Shown here: piece after piece, positions 7,163-15,406 of the stretch
Layout: every line of letters begins with the position of its first letter
Numbering within the stretch: position 1 is the stretch's first letter
Source: Spirochaetales bacterium
Lineage (GTDB): Bacteria > Spirochaetota > Spirochaetia > Sphaerochaetales > Sphaerochaetaceae
Length of the DNA: 64,000 nucleotides
Assembly (NCBI GenBank): GCA_018433865.1
Contig: JAHDQJ010000002.1
Coordinates: 447,592-511,591 of the forward strand
Reading direction: 5' to 3'
Notes under the pieces: generated by a model
Seen by the model: only the letters and a program-made list of their open reading frames with translations
What the model was told of the DNA's origin: nothing
The model's database searches: none
Program-made: the position numbers and the translations under genes

Positions 7163-8809
7163 ATGGTCGCACCATTGAAGAGACATGACAAGATAAAGAG
7201 AACGGGGCCGCTTGTGTTGGCCATCATGGATGGCGTGGGGTTCGGTGCCTACAAGGAGGGCGATGCGGTTGCGGAAGCGAAGACCGCGGCGCTCGATTCG
7301 CTGTATGCACGTGCTTCGTGGACAAGGCTGAAGGCTCACGGGACCGCTGTCGGGTTGCCATCCGATGATGACATGGGAAACAGCGAGGTTGGTCACAACG
7401 CGATCGGTTGCGGTCGTGTGTTCTCTCAAGGAGCGAAGCTGGTTGCCGCCTCCATCGCACGCGCAGAGGTCTTCGAGGGTGAGACTTGGAAGAAACTGAT
7501 GGCGAATGTACGGGACAGCAACGGTACACTCCACTTCATCGGGCTGCTCTCCGATGGAAACGTCCACTCCCACATCGATACCCTCAAGCGGATGATCGAG
7601 CGGGCAAAGCAGGACAATGTGGCGCGAGTGAGAATCCATGCACTGCTCGACGGTCGTGATGTCGGAGAGTTGAGCGCCCTGGAATATTTCGATCCGTTCG
7701 AGGAATTCCTTGCCTCCTTGCGATCCGATTCGTTCGACGTCCGTATCGCAAGCGGTGGTGGACGGATGGTCATCACGATGGATAGGTACAATGCCGATTG
7801 GGACATGGTGCGCAAGGGTTGGGAAACACACGTGCTCGGTGAAGGGAGGCTGTTCTCCTCTGCTCACGAGGCGATCGAGACGCTGAGGAGGGAAACCAAG
7901 GCGATCGACCAGGATTTGCCTCCGTTCGTGATCGCGGACCAAGGGAAGCCGGTGGGAACGATCGAGGATGGCGACAGTGTGATCCTTTTCAACTTCCGGG
8001 GAGACCGTGCATTGGAGATCACCAAGGCGTTCGAGGCCGATAAGCTGGATGAATTCGACAGGAAGAGGCATCCGAAGGTGGAGTATGCGGGCATGATGGA
8101 GTATGACGGAGACTTGCATGTGCCCCGCCAGTATCTCGTCTCTCCTCCCTCGATCGACAGGACGATGGCCGAATACCTGGTCGCAAGCAAGGTCCGTCAG
8201 TATTCCATCAGCGAGACACAGAAGTTTGGGCATGTGACCTACTTTTTCAACGGCAACAGGACCGGGAAGTTCGATGAAGGCTTGGAGACCTATGTGGAGG
8301 TCCCCTCCGACAAGGTCCCGTTCGAACAGCGTCCGTGGATGAAGTGTGCCGAGATTACCGATCATGTGATCAAGGCGGTGAAGAGCGGCAAGTATGATTT
8401 CATCAAGCTCAATTATCCCAACGGGGACATGGTGGGACATACCGGAATCTACCAGGCGGTCATTTGTTCGATGGAGGCGATGGATTTGCAGCTTGCGCGG
8501 CTCAAGGAGGCGGTGGAGGCTGCTGGCGGCATCCTCATCCTGACCGCAGACCATGGCAACGCCGATGACATGTACGAGCATGCAAAGGACGGTTCGGTGA
8601 AGAAGCGGGCCGACGGGACTCCGAAGGCGAAGACTGCCCACTCACTGAATCCTGTTCCTTTCATCCTGGTTGATCCCCTCTATGATGGCGAATACGACAA
8701 GGAATTGCGTGCTGACCTGGGAATCAGCTCCATTGCGGCAACGTGCATGAACCTGATGGGATTCGAGCCTCCCGAGGACTATGATCCAAGCATCGTGACG
8801 ATGCTCTGA
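7163..8809 (+). CDS. gpmI: 2,3-bisphosphoglycerate-independent phosphoglycerate mutase
   Basis: 548 aa, cytoplasmic glycolytic enzyme of the alkaline-phosphatase superfamily that interconverts 3- and 2-phosphoglycerate with two metal ions, usually Mn2+. The metal/Ser site is clear: IMDGVGFG near the N-terminus, DDDMGNSEVGHNAIG with the phosphoserine S74, LTADHGNADDM and AKTAHSLNPVPF at the C-terminal end. AAGGAG six bases before the ATG is a good ribosome site. A rho-independent terminator follows 20 bp after the stop, ending the lgt-pepP-gpmI run. Confidence 0.95.
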   Translation: MVAPLKRHDKIKRTGPLVLAIMDGVGFGAYKEGDAVAEAKTAALDSLYARASWTRLKAHGTAVGLPSDDDMGNSEVGHNAIGCGRVFSQGAKLVAASIARAEVFEGETWKKLMANVRDSNGTLHFIGLLSDGNVHSHIDTLKRMIERAKQDNVARVRIHALLDGRDVGELSALEYFDPFEEFLASLRSDSFDVRIASGGGRMVITMDRYNADWDMVRKGWETHVLGEGRLFSSAHEAIETLRRETKAIDQDLPPFVIADQGKPVGTIEDGDSVILFNFRGDRALEITKAFEADKLDEFDRKRHPKVEYAGMMEYDGDLHVPRQYLVSPPSIDRTMAEYLVASKVRQYSISETQKFGHVTYFFNGNRTGKFDEGLETYVEVPSDKVPFEQRPWMKCAEITDHVIKAVKSGKYDFIKLNYPNGDMVGHTGIYQAVICSMEAMDLQLARLKEAVEAAGGILILTADHGNADDMYEHAKDGSVKKRADGTPKAKTAHSLNPVPFILVDPLYDGEYDKELRADLGISSIAATCMNLMGFEPPEDYDPSIVTML

Positions 8810-8829
8810 GGACGATCGCTCCCCTTGCG

Positions 8830-8858
8830 GTACCCGGATTTCCCCGGGTACTTTTTTT
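8830..8858 (+). terminator. Rho-independent terminator after gpmI
   Basis: GTACCCGG (8830-8837) pairs with CCGGGTAC (8844-8851) around a six-base loop, followed directly by seven T. It is the clearest intrinsic terminator in the window. Confidence 0.88.
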
Positions 8859-8863
8859 ATGGG

Positions 8864-9655
8864 TTACTCGAGCTGGGAGAATCCGTCGCGAGGAATTCCC
8901 ATCACGATTCCTGCGGCAAGCAGCAGGATGCCCACCCACACGGAGAACGTCCCGGAACGTCCGATGAAGAGTAGGTTTCCCACGCTGATGCATGTGAAAC
9001 TGATGGTCCTGAACAGATTGTGTTGCGTCCTCTCCCTGATGTACAGCGAAAGGTGGGTGAATGAGGAGAGGATTCCCAACGCCCAAGGGAGGATGAGAAA
9101 TTGTCTGTCTGCGTACCACAGCGAAGGATCCTTCGGGTACAGGGCCACCGAGAGCGGTACCGACGATGCGATCAGAAGCGCTCCTGCAGCGGTCAGCAAG
9201 GTGAATTGCCACAGTTTGCCGGTATTGATCCCGATGTGAAACAGTCCCATCAGAAGCAATAGCGTCATGCCGAAAAGCATTGCGAACAGATGCAATCTTC
9301 CGATGAAGGAGAAATCCATGCTTCCTTGTCCTCTCATCGATACATAGGAGGCGACGATCGAGATGTCCATCACGGTGAAGCTGAAGAATGTAAGGGGGAG
9401 GAGGTTCCTCTCAATTTCGTTCCTGGAGGTATCGGGCAACCTGAGCGACGGGATCATGCCCACGAAGGTGAACAGGATGTGGAACATCATCGGGACGAGG
9501 AATCGTGCGGTTTCCGAGCCCTCAGCCGTTCTTGCCTGGAGGATGTTCGGGATCATCTGCCGAAGCAGGACCATGATGGAGAAATAGAGGAGTATCACGG
9601 AAAGGATTCCGTGGACCGCGATATAGGCAATCTTCAGATATGGACCTTTCTTCAT
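8864..9655 (-). CDS. Integral membrane protein of unknown function
   Basis: 263 aa that I do not recognise. About seven or eight hydrophobic segments cover almost the entire length, separated by short polar loops. No enzyme motif is visible. The ATG lies two bases after the TAG of the symporter gene (TAG GT ACC ATG context), so it is translated from the symporter transcript and may work with it. It ends just before the gpmI terminator. Confidence 0.8.
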   Translation of the reverse strand: MKKGPYLKIAYIAVHGILSVILLYFSIMVLLRQMIPNILQARTAEGSETARFLVPMMFHILFTFVGMIPSLRLPDTSRNEIERNLLPLTFFSFTVMDISIVASYVSMRGQGSMDFSFIGRLHLFAMLFGMTLLLLMGLFHIGINTGKLWQFTLLTAAGALLIASSVPLSVALYPKDPSLWYADRQFLILPWALGILSSFTHLSLYIRERTQHNLFRTISFTCISVGNLLFIGRSGTFSVWVGILLLAAGIVMGIPRDGFSQLE

Positions 9656-9660
9656 GGTAC

Positions 9661-10902
9661 CTACATCAGCTCTTCGAGGGGAACCCTGTCATCGGGAGAG
9701 ACCGTCCTGGAGGAGAATGCGCCGCCGAATCCTATGACCGCGGCATCGATGATGAGTGAAGAGAACCTGATGAGCGGAAGGAGCACCCAGAGTCCGCCTG
9801 CCGCTTGCGCCACGGAAGAGGCTTGGATTCCTTGCAATACCATCACGAATATGAAGGGGACCTCGATTCCTGCTGAGAATGATGCAGAGAAGGAGAAGAG
9901 GGCAGAGAACAGCGCGATGAAAATCATGGTCTGCACCGAGGGCACGGAGGATCCGATGAACGTGATGACCTTGATGATCGTGAATGTGGCGATCAATGCG
10001 CTGCCACCTCTACCGATGATGGTCAGCAGTGGGATTCCGATTCCTGCGGTTCGCTTGCGCACCCCGTTGTTCTGCTGCGAGAGCGCCAGCAATGGTGTCG
10101 TCCCGAACAGGATGCTGCCCGAAAAAGCACAGCTGAAAAGAGCGGGGAAGATGCCGAGGAGGATCCGGTACGGATTACCCCCCCGGAACAATGTGGTGAT
10201 CGCGTAGAGCAGGGGCAACAGGATACCGATGGCGCCGACAATCGCGATAAGCAGTCCCAGCAGGTACCAAGAGGACCAAGGGAGCAATTCTGCAAGGGAG
10301 AAGGTCCTGAAGAAATCTGCGCTGATGAACAGCAGCAACGCCGCTCCGATCACCGTGAAGATCCGGGCCAACCGCAACATCGCTTCGGAAAGTGAGTTGA
10401 CCATGACGTATGCAGGCCTGATGCCCTCCCGATCGGGTCGGAGCGCGATTCCGGTAAGCAATGCGACGACCATGATGGGCAACAGTGTCGTCGTGGAGAG
10501 GGTGAATTGCATGAATGCGTTTTCATTGATGAAGAGGGACCCAAGCGAAGAGAGATCGAAGAATTGCATCGCCGGCCCTGCGGCCGTGGCAGGAAGCTCG
10601 GTAAAGCCAGAGGGAGTCGCCATGGCCAATCCCATGCCGAGGAAGCTGAGGAACAACGTCGTCAGGAGTCCCCACAGGATGGTGGAGGAGAAAACGATCG
10701 CTGTATCCTTGTACCGTCTCAGCGAGGCTGTTGCTGCGGTGAACAGCACGAAAATGACAGGGAACAGGATGAATACTCCCAGCTGCCGTGTGAATGGGAC
10801 GACGAGATCAATGACTGTCTCATAAGGGGCCCACCCACCAAGAAGCAAGTGTGCCGAGAACCCAAGTATGATCGCCGCCGGATAGGTGCTCCACGTCTTC
10901 AT
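9661..10902 (-). CDS. Sodium/proton-dicarboxylate symporter-like protein (SDF/DAACS superfamily)
   Basis: 413 aa, polytopic. The pattern of hydrophobic segments and the Ser-rich FSCAFSGSILFGTTPLL hairpin followed by GVRKRTAGIGIPL resemble the HP1 region of glutamate/C4-dicarboxylate symporters, where the family has a serine-rich loop and a G-x-P-x-x motif. A second re-entrant-like segment with PFIFVMVLQGIQ follows. Similarity to well-known members is distant, so the substrate is open: acidic amino acid, dicarboxylate or other. It is transcribed toward the membrane protein downstream. A promoter overlaps the stop of the GH13 gene. Confidence 0.65.
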   Translation of the reverse strand: MKTWSTYPAAIILGFSAHLLLGGWAPYETVIDLVVPFTRQLGVFILFPVIFVLFTAATASLRRYKDTAIVFSSTILWGLLTTLFLSFLGMGLAMATPSGFTELPATAAGPAMQFFDLSSLGSLFINENAFMQFTLSTTTLLPIMVVALLTGIALRPDREGIRPAYVMVNSLSEAMLRLARIFTVIGAALLLFISADFFRTFSLAELLPWSSWYLLGLLIAIVGAIGILLPLLYAITTLFRGGNPYRILLGIFPALFSCAFSGSILFGTTPLLALSQQNNGVRKRTAGIGIPLLTIIGRGGSALIATFTIIKVITFIGSSVPSVQTMIFIALFSALFSFSASFSAGIEVPFIFVMVLQGIQASSVAQAAGGLWVLLPLIRFSSLIIDAAVIGFGGAFSSRTVSPDDRVPLEELM

Positions 10903-10909
10903 AGGAGAA

Positions 10910-10938
10910 ACAGTATCCCATCGTCATCCATAAGTCAA
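10910..10938 (-). promoter_or_regulatory. Candidate promoter of the symporter gene, possibly leaderless
   Basis: TTGACT (10938-10933), 17 bp, then TACTGT (10915-10910), ending seven bases before the ATG. The -10 is weak. A better hexamer, GATACT, lies two bases earlier but leaves only 15 bp. The -35 overlaps the GH13 stop codon. No ribosome site lies between it and the ATG. Confidence 0.35.
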
Positions 10939-13900
10939 TTCACATGCTCGATCAGCTTCCTTACTTTATACTCCGAGGCGAGGTCCGCTCTCAACCAAGA
11001 GGCAAGCAATTGATGTACCGCCTCCTTGTGCGCGCACTCTTGCATGCACGTCCCGAGTGCAAGCAGGAATACACTCTCCTGGAACCACTCCTTGCGGTAC
11101 CAGAGTTCCTGACGATAGGAGTTGCACCCCACGGCCCTCCTGAACTCTTCCGATCCGAAGAGCCGTTCCAAGCAAGCCTTGCCATCAGGTTGTTCCTTCT
11201 GCAACTCCTTCGCGACTTCCTTGCTGAGGACAGTGAGGAATGCCGCCTTGCGCAACGATTCGGAGAAAAGCGCATCATCGGTAGTGAATTGTGCCCGATA
11301 TGCAGCGAAGAGCCGGTTCGGCATCAGGCTTCCGATCGTCTGCGCCGCTTCATCGATATCGGTGTCTCCGTTGATGAATATTTTCATGAGGAAAGCAAGT
11401 TGGAGAAGTACGGGCAGCTCATCCATGATCGTGCCTCCGACCGAGATCATCCGGTACGGTCCATCGGAGGAAAAACATTCGATGAGGTTCTGGATCTGCC
11501 GGAGGAGATCCCTCGGTTGCACTTCGTGTCTCAACGGTGGCAGGTAGGCGAGTGTAGTCCGCGGCAAGCCCTCATAGAGCGTTGCCAGGCGTGCATAGGA
11601 TTCTCCCGCCAGCAAAACATATTTCCTGATTCCCTTGCTCGCGGTTTTCTGGGAACTTACGATCGATTGCATCATCTCCATCATCGCGTGGGAACTGAAG
11701 TTCTCCAATGCCTTGTGGACGGGGAGCAACCGGATCGCGGCGATGTCGCGTTCGAGGGAATCAGTTCCATTCCCTCCGAGCTGCTGGTAGAGGGTCTCAT
11801 ACACTCCGTCATGATCCTCGACCTCCCTGATGTTCAGCAACACCTTCGTCTCATAGCCTGACAACGATACCCAATAGCCCTCGTCGAAGATGCTGATGGA
11901 GGGGATGATGTAGGTCAATCGCTCGGGAAAACTTTCGCAGAGCATGAATCGCCGGCCACCTATGGTGAGTCCGAGACTCTCTCCAAGCGAAACGGTCCTG
12001 GTGATCCTGTTGCCGTCGGGCGTCCTGGTCATTTTCGGTACGCTGTGGAAGACGCGGCCCTGAGCACTCTCATATCGGTTGTTGTAGAAGACCATGGCCC
12101 GCTTCTCATCAGTTCCGTTCACATAGGCAAACACCGAATCCGCCACGGCGTTGTTGTCCGTCACATCGAAAAGCTCGAAATTGTCGACACCGCTGAATGC
12201 ATAGCGCATCTTCAGCAGCGGGAATATCCTTCGGTAGTGTTCCCCGACCAGATGTTCATTCGGATACTCGTTCCAATATGCCTTGCGATATTCCATGCCG
12301 TACTTCTCTCGGAATCCTTCGATCTGTCCGTGACCGAACATGGGGAGTCCGGGCATCGTGCTCAGCAGGGTACAGATGCCAAAGTACTTGTCCCCGTCTC
12401 CGAACTGTTCGATCGCAGTCTCCTCGTCCGGGTTGTTCATGAAATTGACGAAGCGTTTCAGGATTTCCGGATCGAATGCGAGCGTGTTCTTGATGGTTTC
12501 GCGGTACTTCTGGTTCTCTTGGTTCTTCAGCATGTTCATGAATGCACTGTTGTACACGCGATGCATGCCCAAGGTCCTGACGAAGAATCCCTCCATCATC
12601 CAGAACGCTTCGGCGAGAAGCAGCGTGTCGGGTACCTCCGTGGCTACCCGGTCAACCACCTCCCTCCAGAATTCGAGTGGCATCCGTTCTGAGAATTCCG
12701 CGTCGGTCATGCCGAGTCCAGCCCTTCCGGGTATGTCTCCGCCGTTTCCCGGCTGTGGGAACCAGAGGCGTTGGATGTGTCGCTTCGCCAAGGTCATCGC
12801 GGCATCGAAGCGAATGATATGGAAGTTCCTCGCGACATGGAGAATCTGTTGGATCACAGCCTCTCGGGTCTCCGGATTGAGGAAGTCAAGCTGTGCGGTA
12901 TCATTCCAGGGCATCGATGTCCCATCATTGCCGTGGAAGATGTAAGAGGTCTCATGAGTCTGCCGGTCAACCCTCCTGAACGTGACCGCCGCATCGGTAC
13001 GATCGAAATAATGGTCCTCGATCTTGATCTCGACCCGAGGATCGGGAGAGAGGTCTTCTCCCGTGAAAGAATACGCAGGAAAGGGGGCATGGAAGGTCCT
13101 GATGAAATATTCGGGATGATGGAGTACCCAATCGCTGTCTAGCCCCGTGTGGTTCGGTACCATGTCGCTTGCGAGCCGTACCCCTCGTGCCTTGCACCGT
13201 CGGTCGAGATCTGCGAGCGCAGGCCACCCCCCGATCGACAAGGCAATGTCATATCCTTTCAACGAGTATGCCGAGGCTTCGGCTTCCGGGTTGCCGCAGA
13301 GATTCTTGATCCGCTTGCTGGCCGGGCTGCGTTCCCACAGTCCGATCAGCCACAATCCGGTGAAGCCCCGTTCCGCGATGATGTCGAGCTCGCGATCGGG
13401 TATCCGATCGAGCGTCTCGATCGGATACCCGTAGGATTTGGAGAGCTGGTCAAGCCACACAAGCGTGCTTTTCGCGAGCATGATCACGTTCGGCATCCAG
13501 TTGCGATCAGGACTGTAGGCTTCGTACTCAAGCTCTTTCTTCGCATAGTCGGGAACCGATATCGGACCAGGTCCGCCGCCGGGGAAACGAGGCTTGTCCT
13601 CCTCCTTCACATAGTCTATCGCCCGCAACAGGTGTACGCGAAGCCATGGAGGAAGCAAATCTCCCCACTGCCTGAGGATGAACGTTATCTGGTCGGTCAG
13701 AGAATCGGGATGGGCCTTGGCAGGAGCCGTGAGGAATGAGAACAGATCATCATCGTGCTGTCCTATGCCGGGTGCAGACTTCGTATATCCTCCCATCAGC
13801 GCAGAGAGGGCGACGGAAGCCGGAGGAAAGCGGACTCCTTCCGGTTTCACCAACGGCCGGATTGCCTTCAATAGCGCGGGGTTCTCCGTCATGACCTGGT

Positions 13901-14309
13901 GGACGAAGAATCCCCTGGTCGTCTCCTCCATGAGATACGGGGCTGTCGGTTGCTGCTTGTTCAGCAATGGCGAGGGAAACTCCCGTGCAAAGAATACCAG
14001 GACCTCCTGGCATGAGTGGTTCTTGGTGATCTGCGGAGTCAGCCGCGTGAAGAAATCATGGTCCTGCTCAACCAGATACTGCGAGACGATCGCTTGGTAG
14101 AGCAAGTGCAACATCCCTGACGCATTGATCTTGGCGGCAGAGAGGAATTGTTCGGTATTCAGTGCAAGCTGACGCTTGTTGAAGAGGTGGGCAAGCTCTT
14201 TCGCTTGGGTGTACATCACCTCCAGATTGTGCTCGACCGCGAACAGCGGTTCTTGATAATCGATCTCCTGTCTGGTCTTCAGCGCAATCCGAAAATCCCT
14301 TGATCCCAT
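10935..14309 (-). CDS. Very large GH13 (alpha-amylase family) protein
   Basis: 1124 aa, roughly twice a usual alpha-amylase. The first 300 residues and the last 350 have no motif I recognise. The central part is a GH13 barrel: GFTGLWLIGLWERSP, ASDMVPNHTGLDSDW (region I), the nucleophile D502 in IIRFDAAM, the acid/base E567 in LLAEAFW, and D628 in MNNPDEET. In most members the last motif is N-H-D; here the His is Pro627. It should be an alpha-glucan hydrolase or transferase, with no signal peptide and hence cytoplasmic. The start at 14309 has AGGGGG upstream; an in-frame upstream start is less likely because it would sit almost on the promoter. Confidence 0.82.
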   Translation of the reverse strand: MGSRDFRIALKTRQEIDYQEPLFAVEHNLEVMYTQAKELAHLFNKRQLALNTEQFLSAAKINASGMLHLLYQAIVSQYLVEQDHDFFTRLTPQITKNHSCQEVLVFFAREFPSPLLNKQQPTAPYLMEETTRGFFVHQVMTENPALLKAIRPLVKPEGVRFPPASVALSALMGGYTKSAPGIGQHDDDLFSFLTAPAKAHPDSLTDQITFILRQWGDLLPPWLRVHLLRAIDYVKEEDKPRFPGGGPGPISVPDYAKKELEYEAYSPDRNWMPNVIMLAKSTLVWLDQLSKSYGYPIETLDRIPDRELDIIAERGFTGLWLIGLWERSPASKRIKNLCGNPEAEASAYSLKGYDIALSIGGWPALADLDRRCKARGVRLASDMVPNHTGLDSDWVLHHPEYFIRTFHAPFPAYSFTGEDLSPDPRVEIKIEDHYFDRTDAAVTFRRVDRQTHETSYIFHGNDGTSMPWNDTAQLDFLNPETREAVIQQILHVARNFHIIRFDAAMTLAKRHIQRLWFPQPGNGGDIPGRAGLGMTDAEFSERMPLEFWREVVDRVATEVPDTLLLAEAFWMMEGFFVRTLGMHRVYNSAFMNMLKNQENQKYRETIKNTLAFDPEILKRFVNFMNNPDEETAIEQFGDGDKYFGICTLLSTMPGLPMFGHGQIEGFREKYGMEYRKAYWNEYPNEHLVGEHYRRIFPLLKMRYAFSGVDNFELFDVTDNNAVADSVFAYVNGTDEKRAMVFYNNRYESAQGRVFHSVPKMTRTPDGNRITRTVSLGESLGLTIGGRRFMLCESFPERLTYIIPSISIFDEGYWVSLSGYETKVLLNIREVEDHDGVYETLYQQLGGNGTDSLERDIAAIRLLPVHKALENFSSHAMMEMMQSIVSSQKTASKGIRKYVLLAGESYARLATLYEGLPRTTLAYLPPLRHEVQPRDLLRQIQNLIECFSSDGPYRMISVGGTIMDELPVLLQLAFLMKIFINGDTDIDEAAQTIGSLMPNRLFAAYRAQFTTDDALFSESLRKAAFLTVLSKEVAKELQKEQPDGKACLERLFGSEEFRRAVGCNSYRQELWYRKEWFQESVFLLALGTCMQECAHKEAVHQLLASWLRADLASEYKVRKLIEHVN

Positions 14310-14360
14310 TGCAAGCCCCCTATGGATGTATCCTGTGAGTCGTATGGAAAGCTCTGTCTC

Positions 14361-14390
14361 AGTATCACCCACAGGCTTTGCAACCGTCAA
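14361..14390 (-). promoter_or_regulatory. Candidate promoter of the GH13 gene
   Basis: TTGACG (14390-14385), 18 bp, GATACT (14366-14361). This gives a leader of about 45 nt containing the ribosome site AGGGGG before the ATG at 14309. Confidence 0.5.
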
Positions 14391-14404
14391 CAAGAATCCC
14401 TGTA

Positions 14405-14983
14405 TTACCTGTTTTGGCCGACAGTGATGCTTCTTGGCAAGGATCGGTCAGGACATCCTTCTCCCATCCAATCGCCGAGCAACCGTTTTGCAGCATCGAA
14501 TGCCAAGGAAAGGGATGGTTCTTCCTCAACGGAGAAGCGAGAGAGGACATACGAGGAGACCGTCTGGCGCACAGGGCGTCCGATTCCGATCCGCAACCGA
14601 TAAAAGTCCGTGCTCCCTACATGTTCCTTGATCGATCGCAATCCGTTGTGCCCTCCCAGCCCTCCGCCGAGTTGCAGCCTGGTTACGAGGAACGGCAGTT
14701 CCAGGTCATCGTGGACTACCAGGATTTGCTTCGGATCGAGCGAGAAGAACCGACTCATCGCTCCGACGCTCTTTCCACTCTCGTTCATATACGTCGACGG
14801 TTTGAGGACCATCATCTGCTGGGAGGCGAATGATGCCTTGCCCCAGGTTCCGTGGAACTTTTCCTGCCACGATATCGGTCCGAGTTCCGGCGAGATGTGA
14901 TGGAAAAACAACCAGGCGCTGTTGTGCCTGGTCCGCTCGTACTCTATTCCTTTGTTGCCAAGGAAGACCATGAGTCGTATCAT
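14405..14983 (-). CDS. pth: Peptidyl-tRNA hydrolase
   Basis: 192 aa, normal length. It cleaves the ester bond of prematurely released peptidyl-tRNAs and recycles the tRNA in the cytoplasm. All key residues are present: H20 in RHNSAW, N67 in STYMNESG, D93 in VVHDDLELP and N113 in GGHNGLRS. The N-terminus reads VFLGNKG rather than the common VGLGNPG. No ribosome site precedes the ATG; a good promoter has its -10 ending six bases upstream. It is divergent from the NIF3-type gene. Confidence 0.96.
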   Translation of the reverse strand: MIRLMVFLGNKGIEYERTRHNSAWLFFHHISPELGPISWQEKFHGTWGKASFASQQMMVLKPSTYMNESGKSVGAMSRFFSLDPKQILVVHDDLELPFLVTRLQLGGGLGGHNGLRSIKEHVGSTDFYRLRIGIGRPVRQTVSSYVLSRFSVEEEPSLSLAFDAAKRLLGDWMGEGCPDRSLPRSITVGQNR

Positions 14984-14989
14984 GACAGC

Positions 14990-15018
14990 ATCATAGGATG
15001 TTCTTGCGATACGGGCAA
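14990..15018 (-). promoter_or_regulatory. Sigma70-type promoter of pth, predicted leaderless
   Basis: TTGCCC (15018-15013), 17-bp spacer, TATGAT (14995-14990). The -10 ends six bases before the pth ATG, so transcription should start at or beside it. Confidence 0.62.
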
Positions 15019-15035
15019 GCGATCAGGAGGCTTCC

Positions 15036-15365
15036 ATGTATATGCTGGTGTTCCATGTGCCGGCGACCCATTCCGAACAGGTTAAGAAGGCTGTGTTCGC
15101 TGCAGGAGCGGGGAGAATGGACAAGTACGAGCAGTGTTGCTGGCAGGTATTGGGGACCGGTCAGTTCATCCCGGCCGAGGGATCCGATCCATTTGTGGGG
15201 ACACAAGGGAACCTTGAGGTGGTAGAAGAATACCGGATTGAGACAGTAGTCGATGAGTTCAATGCGGCCCGGGTGATCAAGGCCTTGCTTGATGCCCATC
15301 CGTACGAGGTCCCGTCATACCATCTGATTCCGGTATTGACACTTGAGCATCCAATTCCTAACTGA
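15036..15365 (+). CDS. Small stand-alone NIF3/YqfO inserted-domain protein
   Basis: 109 aa. It matches the PII/CutA-like domain that is inserted in the middle of long NIF3 (YqfO) proteins: AAGAGRMDKYEQCCWQV, TGQFIPAEGSDPF, and HPYEVPSYHLIPV. The flanking metal-binding NIF3 lobes are absent and there is no sign of truncation: AGGAGG precedes the ATG and the stop is clean. Such stand-alone proteins exist in many bacteria; their function is unknown and a small trimeric ligand-binding role is only inference. The metH promoter overlaps the gene's end. Confidence 0.85.
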   Translation: MYMLVFHVPATHSEQVKKAVFAAGAGRMDKYEQCCWQVLGTGQFIPAEGSDPFVGTQGNLEVVEEYRIETVVDEFNAARVIKALLDAHPYEVPSYHLIPVLTLEHPIPN

Positions 15366-15371
15366 TACACT
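15343..15371 (+). promoter_or_regulatory. Promoter of metH-metF
   Basis: TTGAGC (15343-15348), 17 bp, TACACT (15366-15371). Predicted start near 15378 gives a leader of about 29 nt with GGGGAGG before the metH ATG. This is too short for a SAM or cobalamin riboswitch, and none is visible. Confidence 0.6.
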
Positions 15372-15406
15372 TCCCCAAATCCTGGATCCTTGGGGAGGAT
15401 GCGTTG

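Noticed and set aside
15366-15406. Possible SAM or cobalamin riboswitch before metH
   Set aside because: The predicted leader is only about 29 nt, with no conserved riboswitch core.
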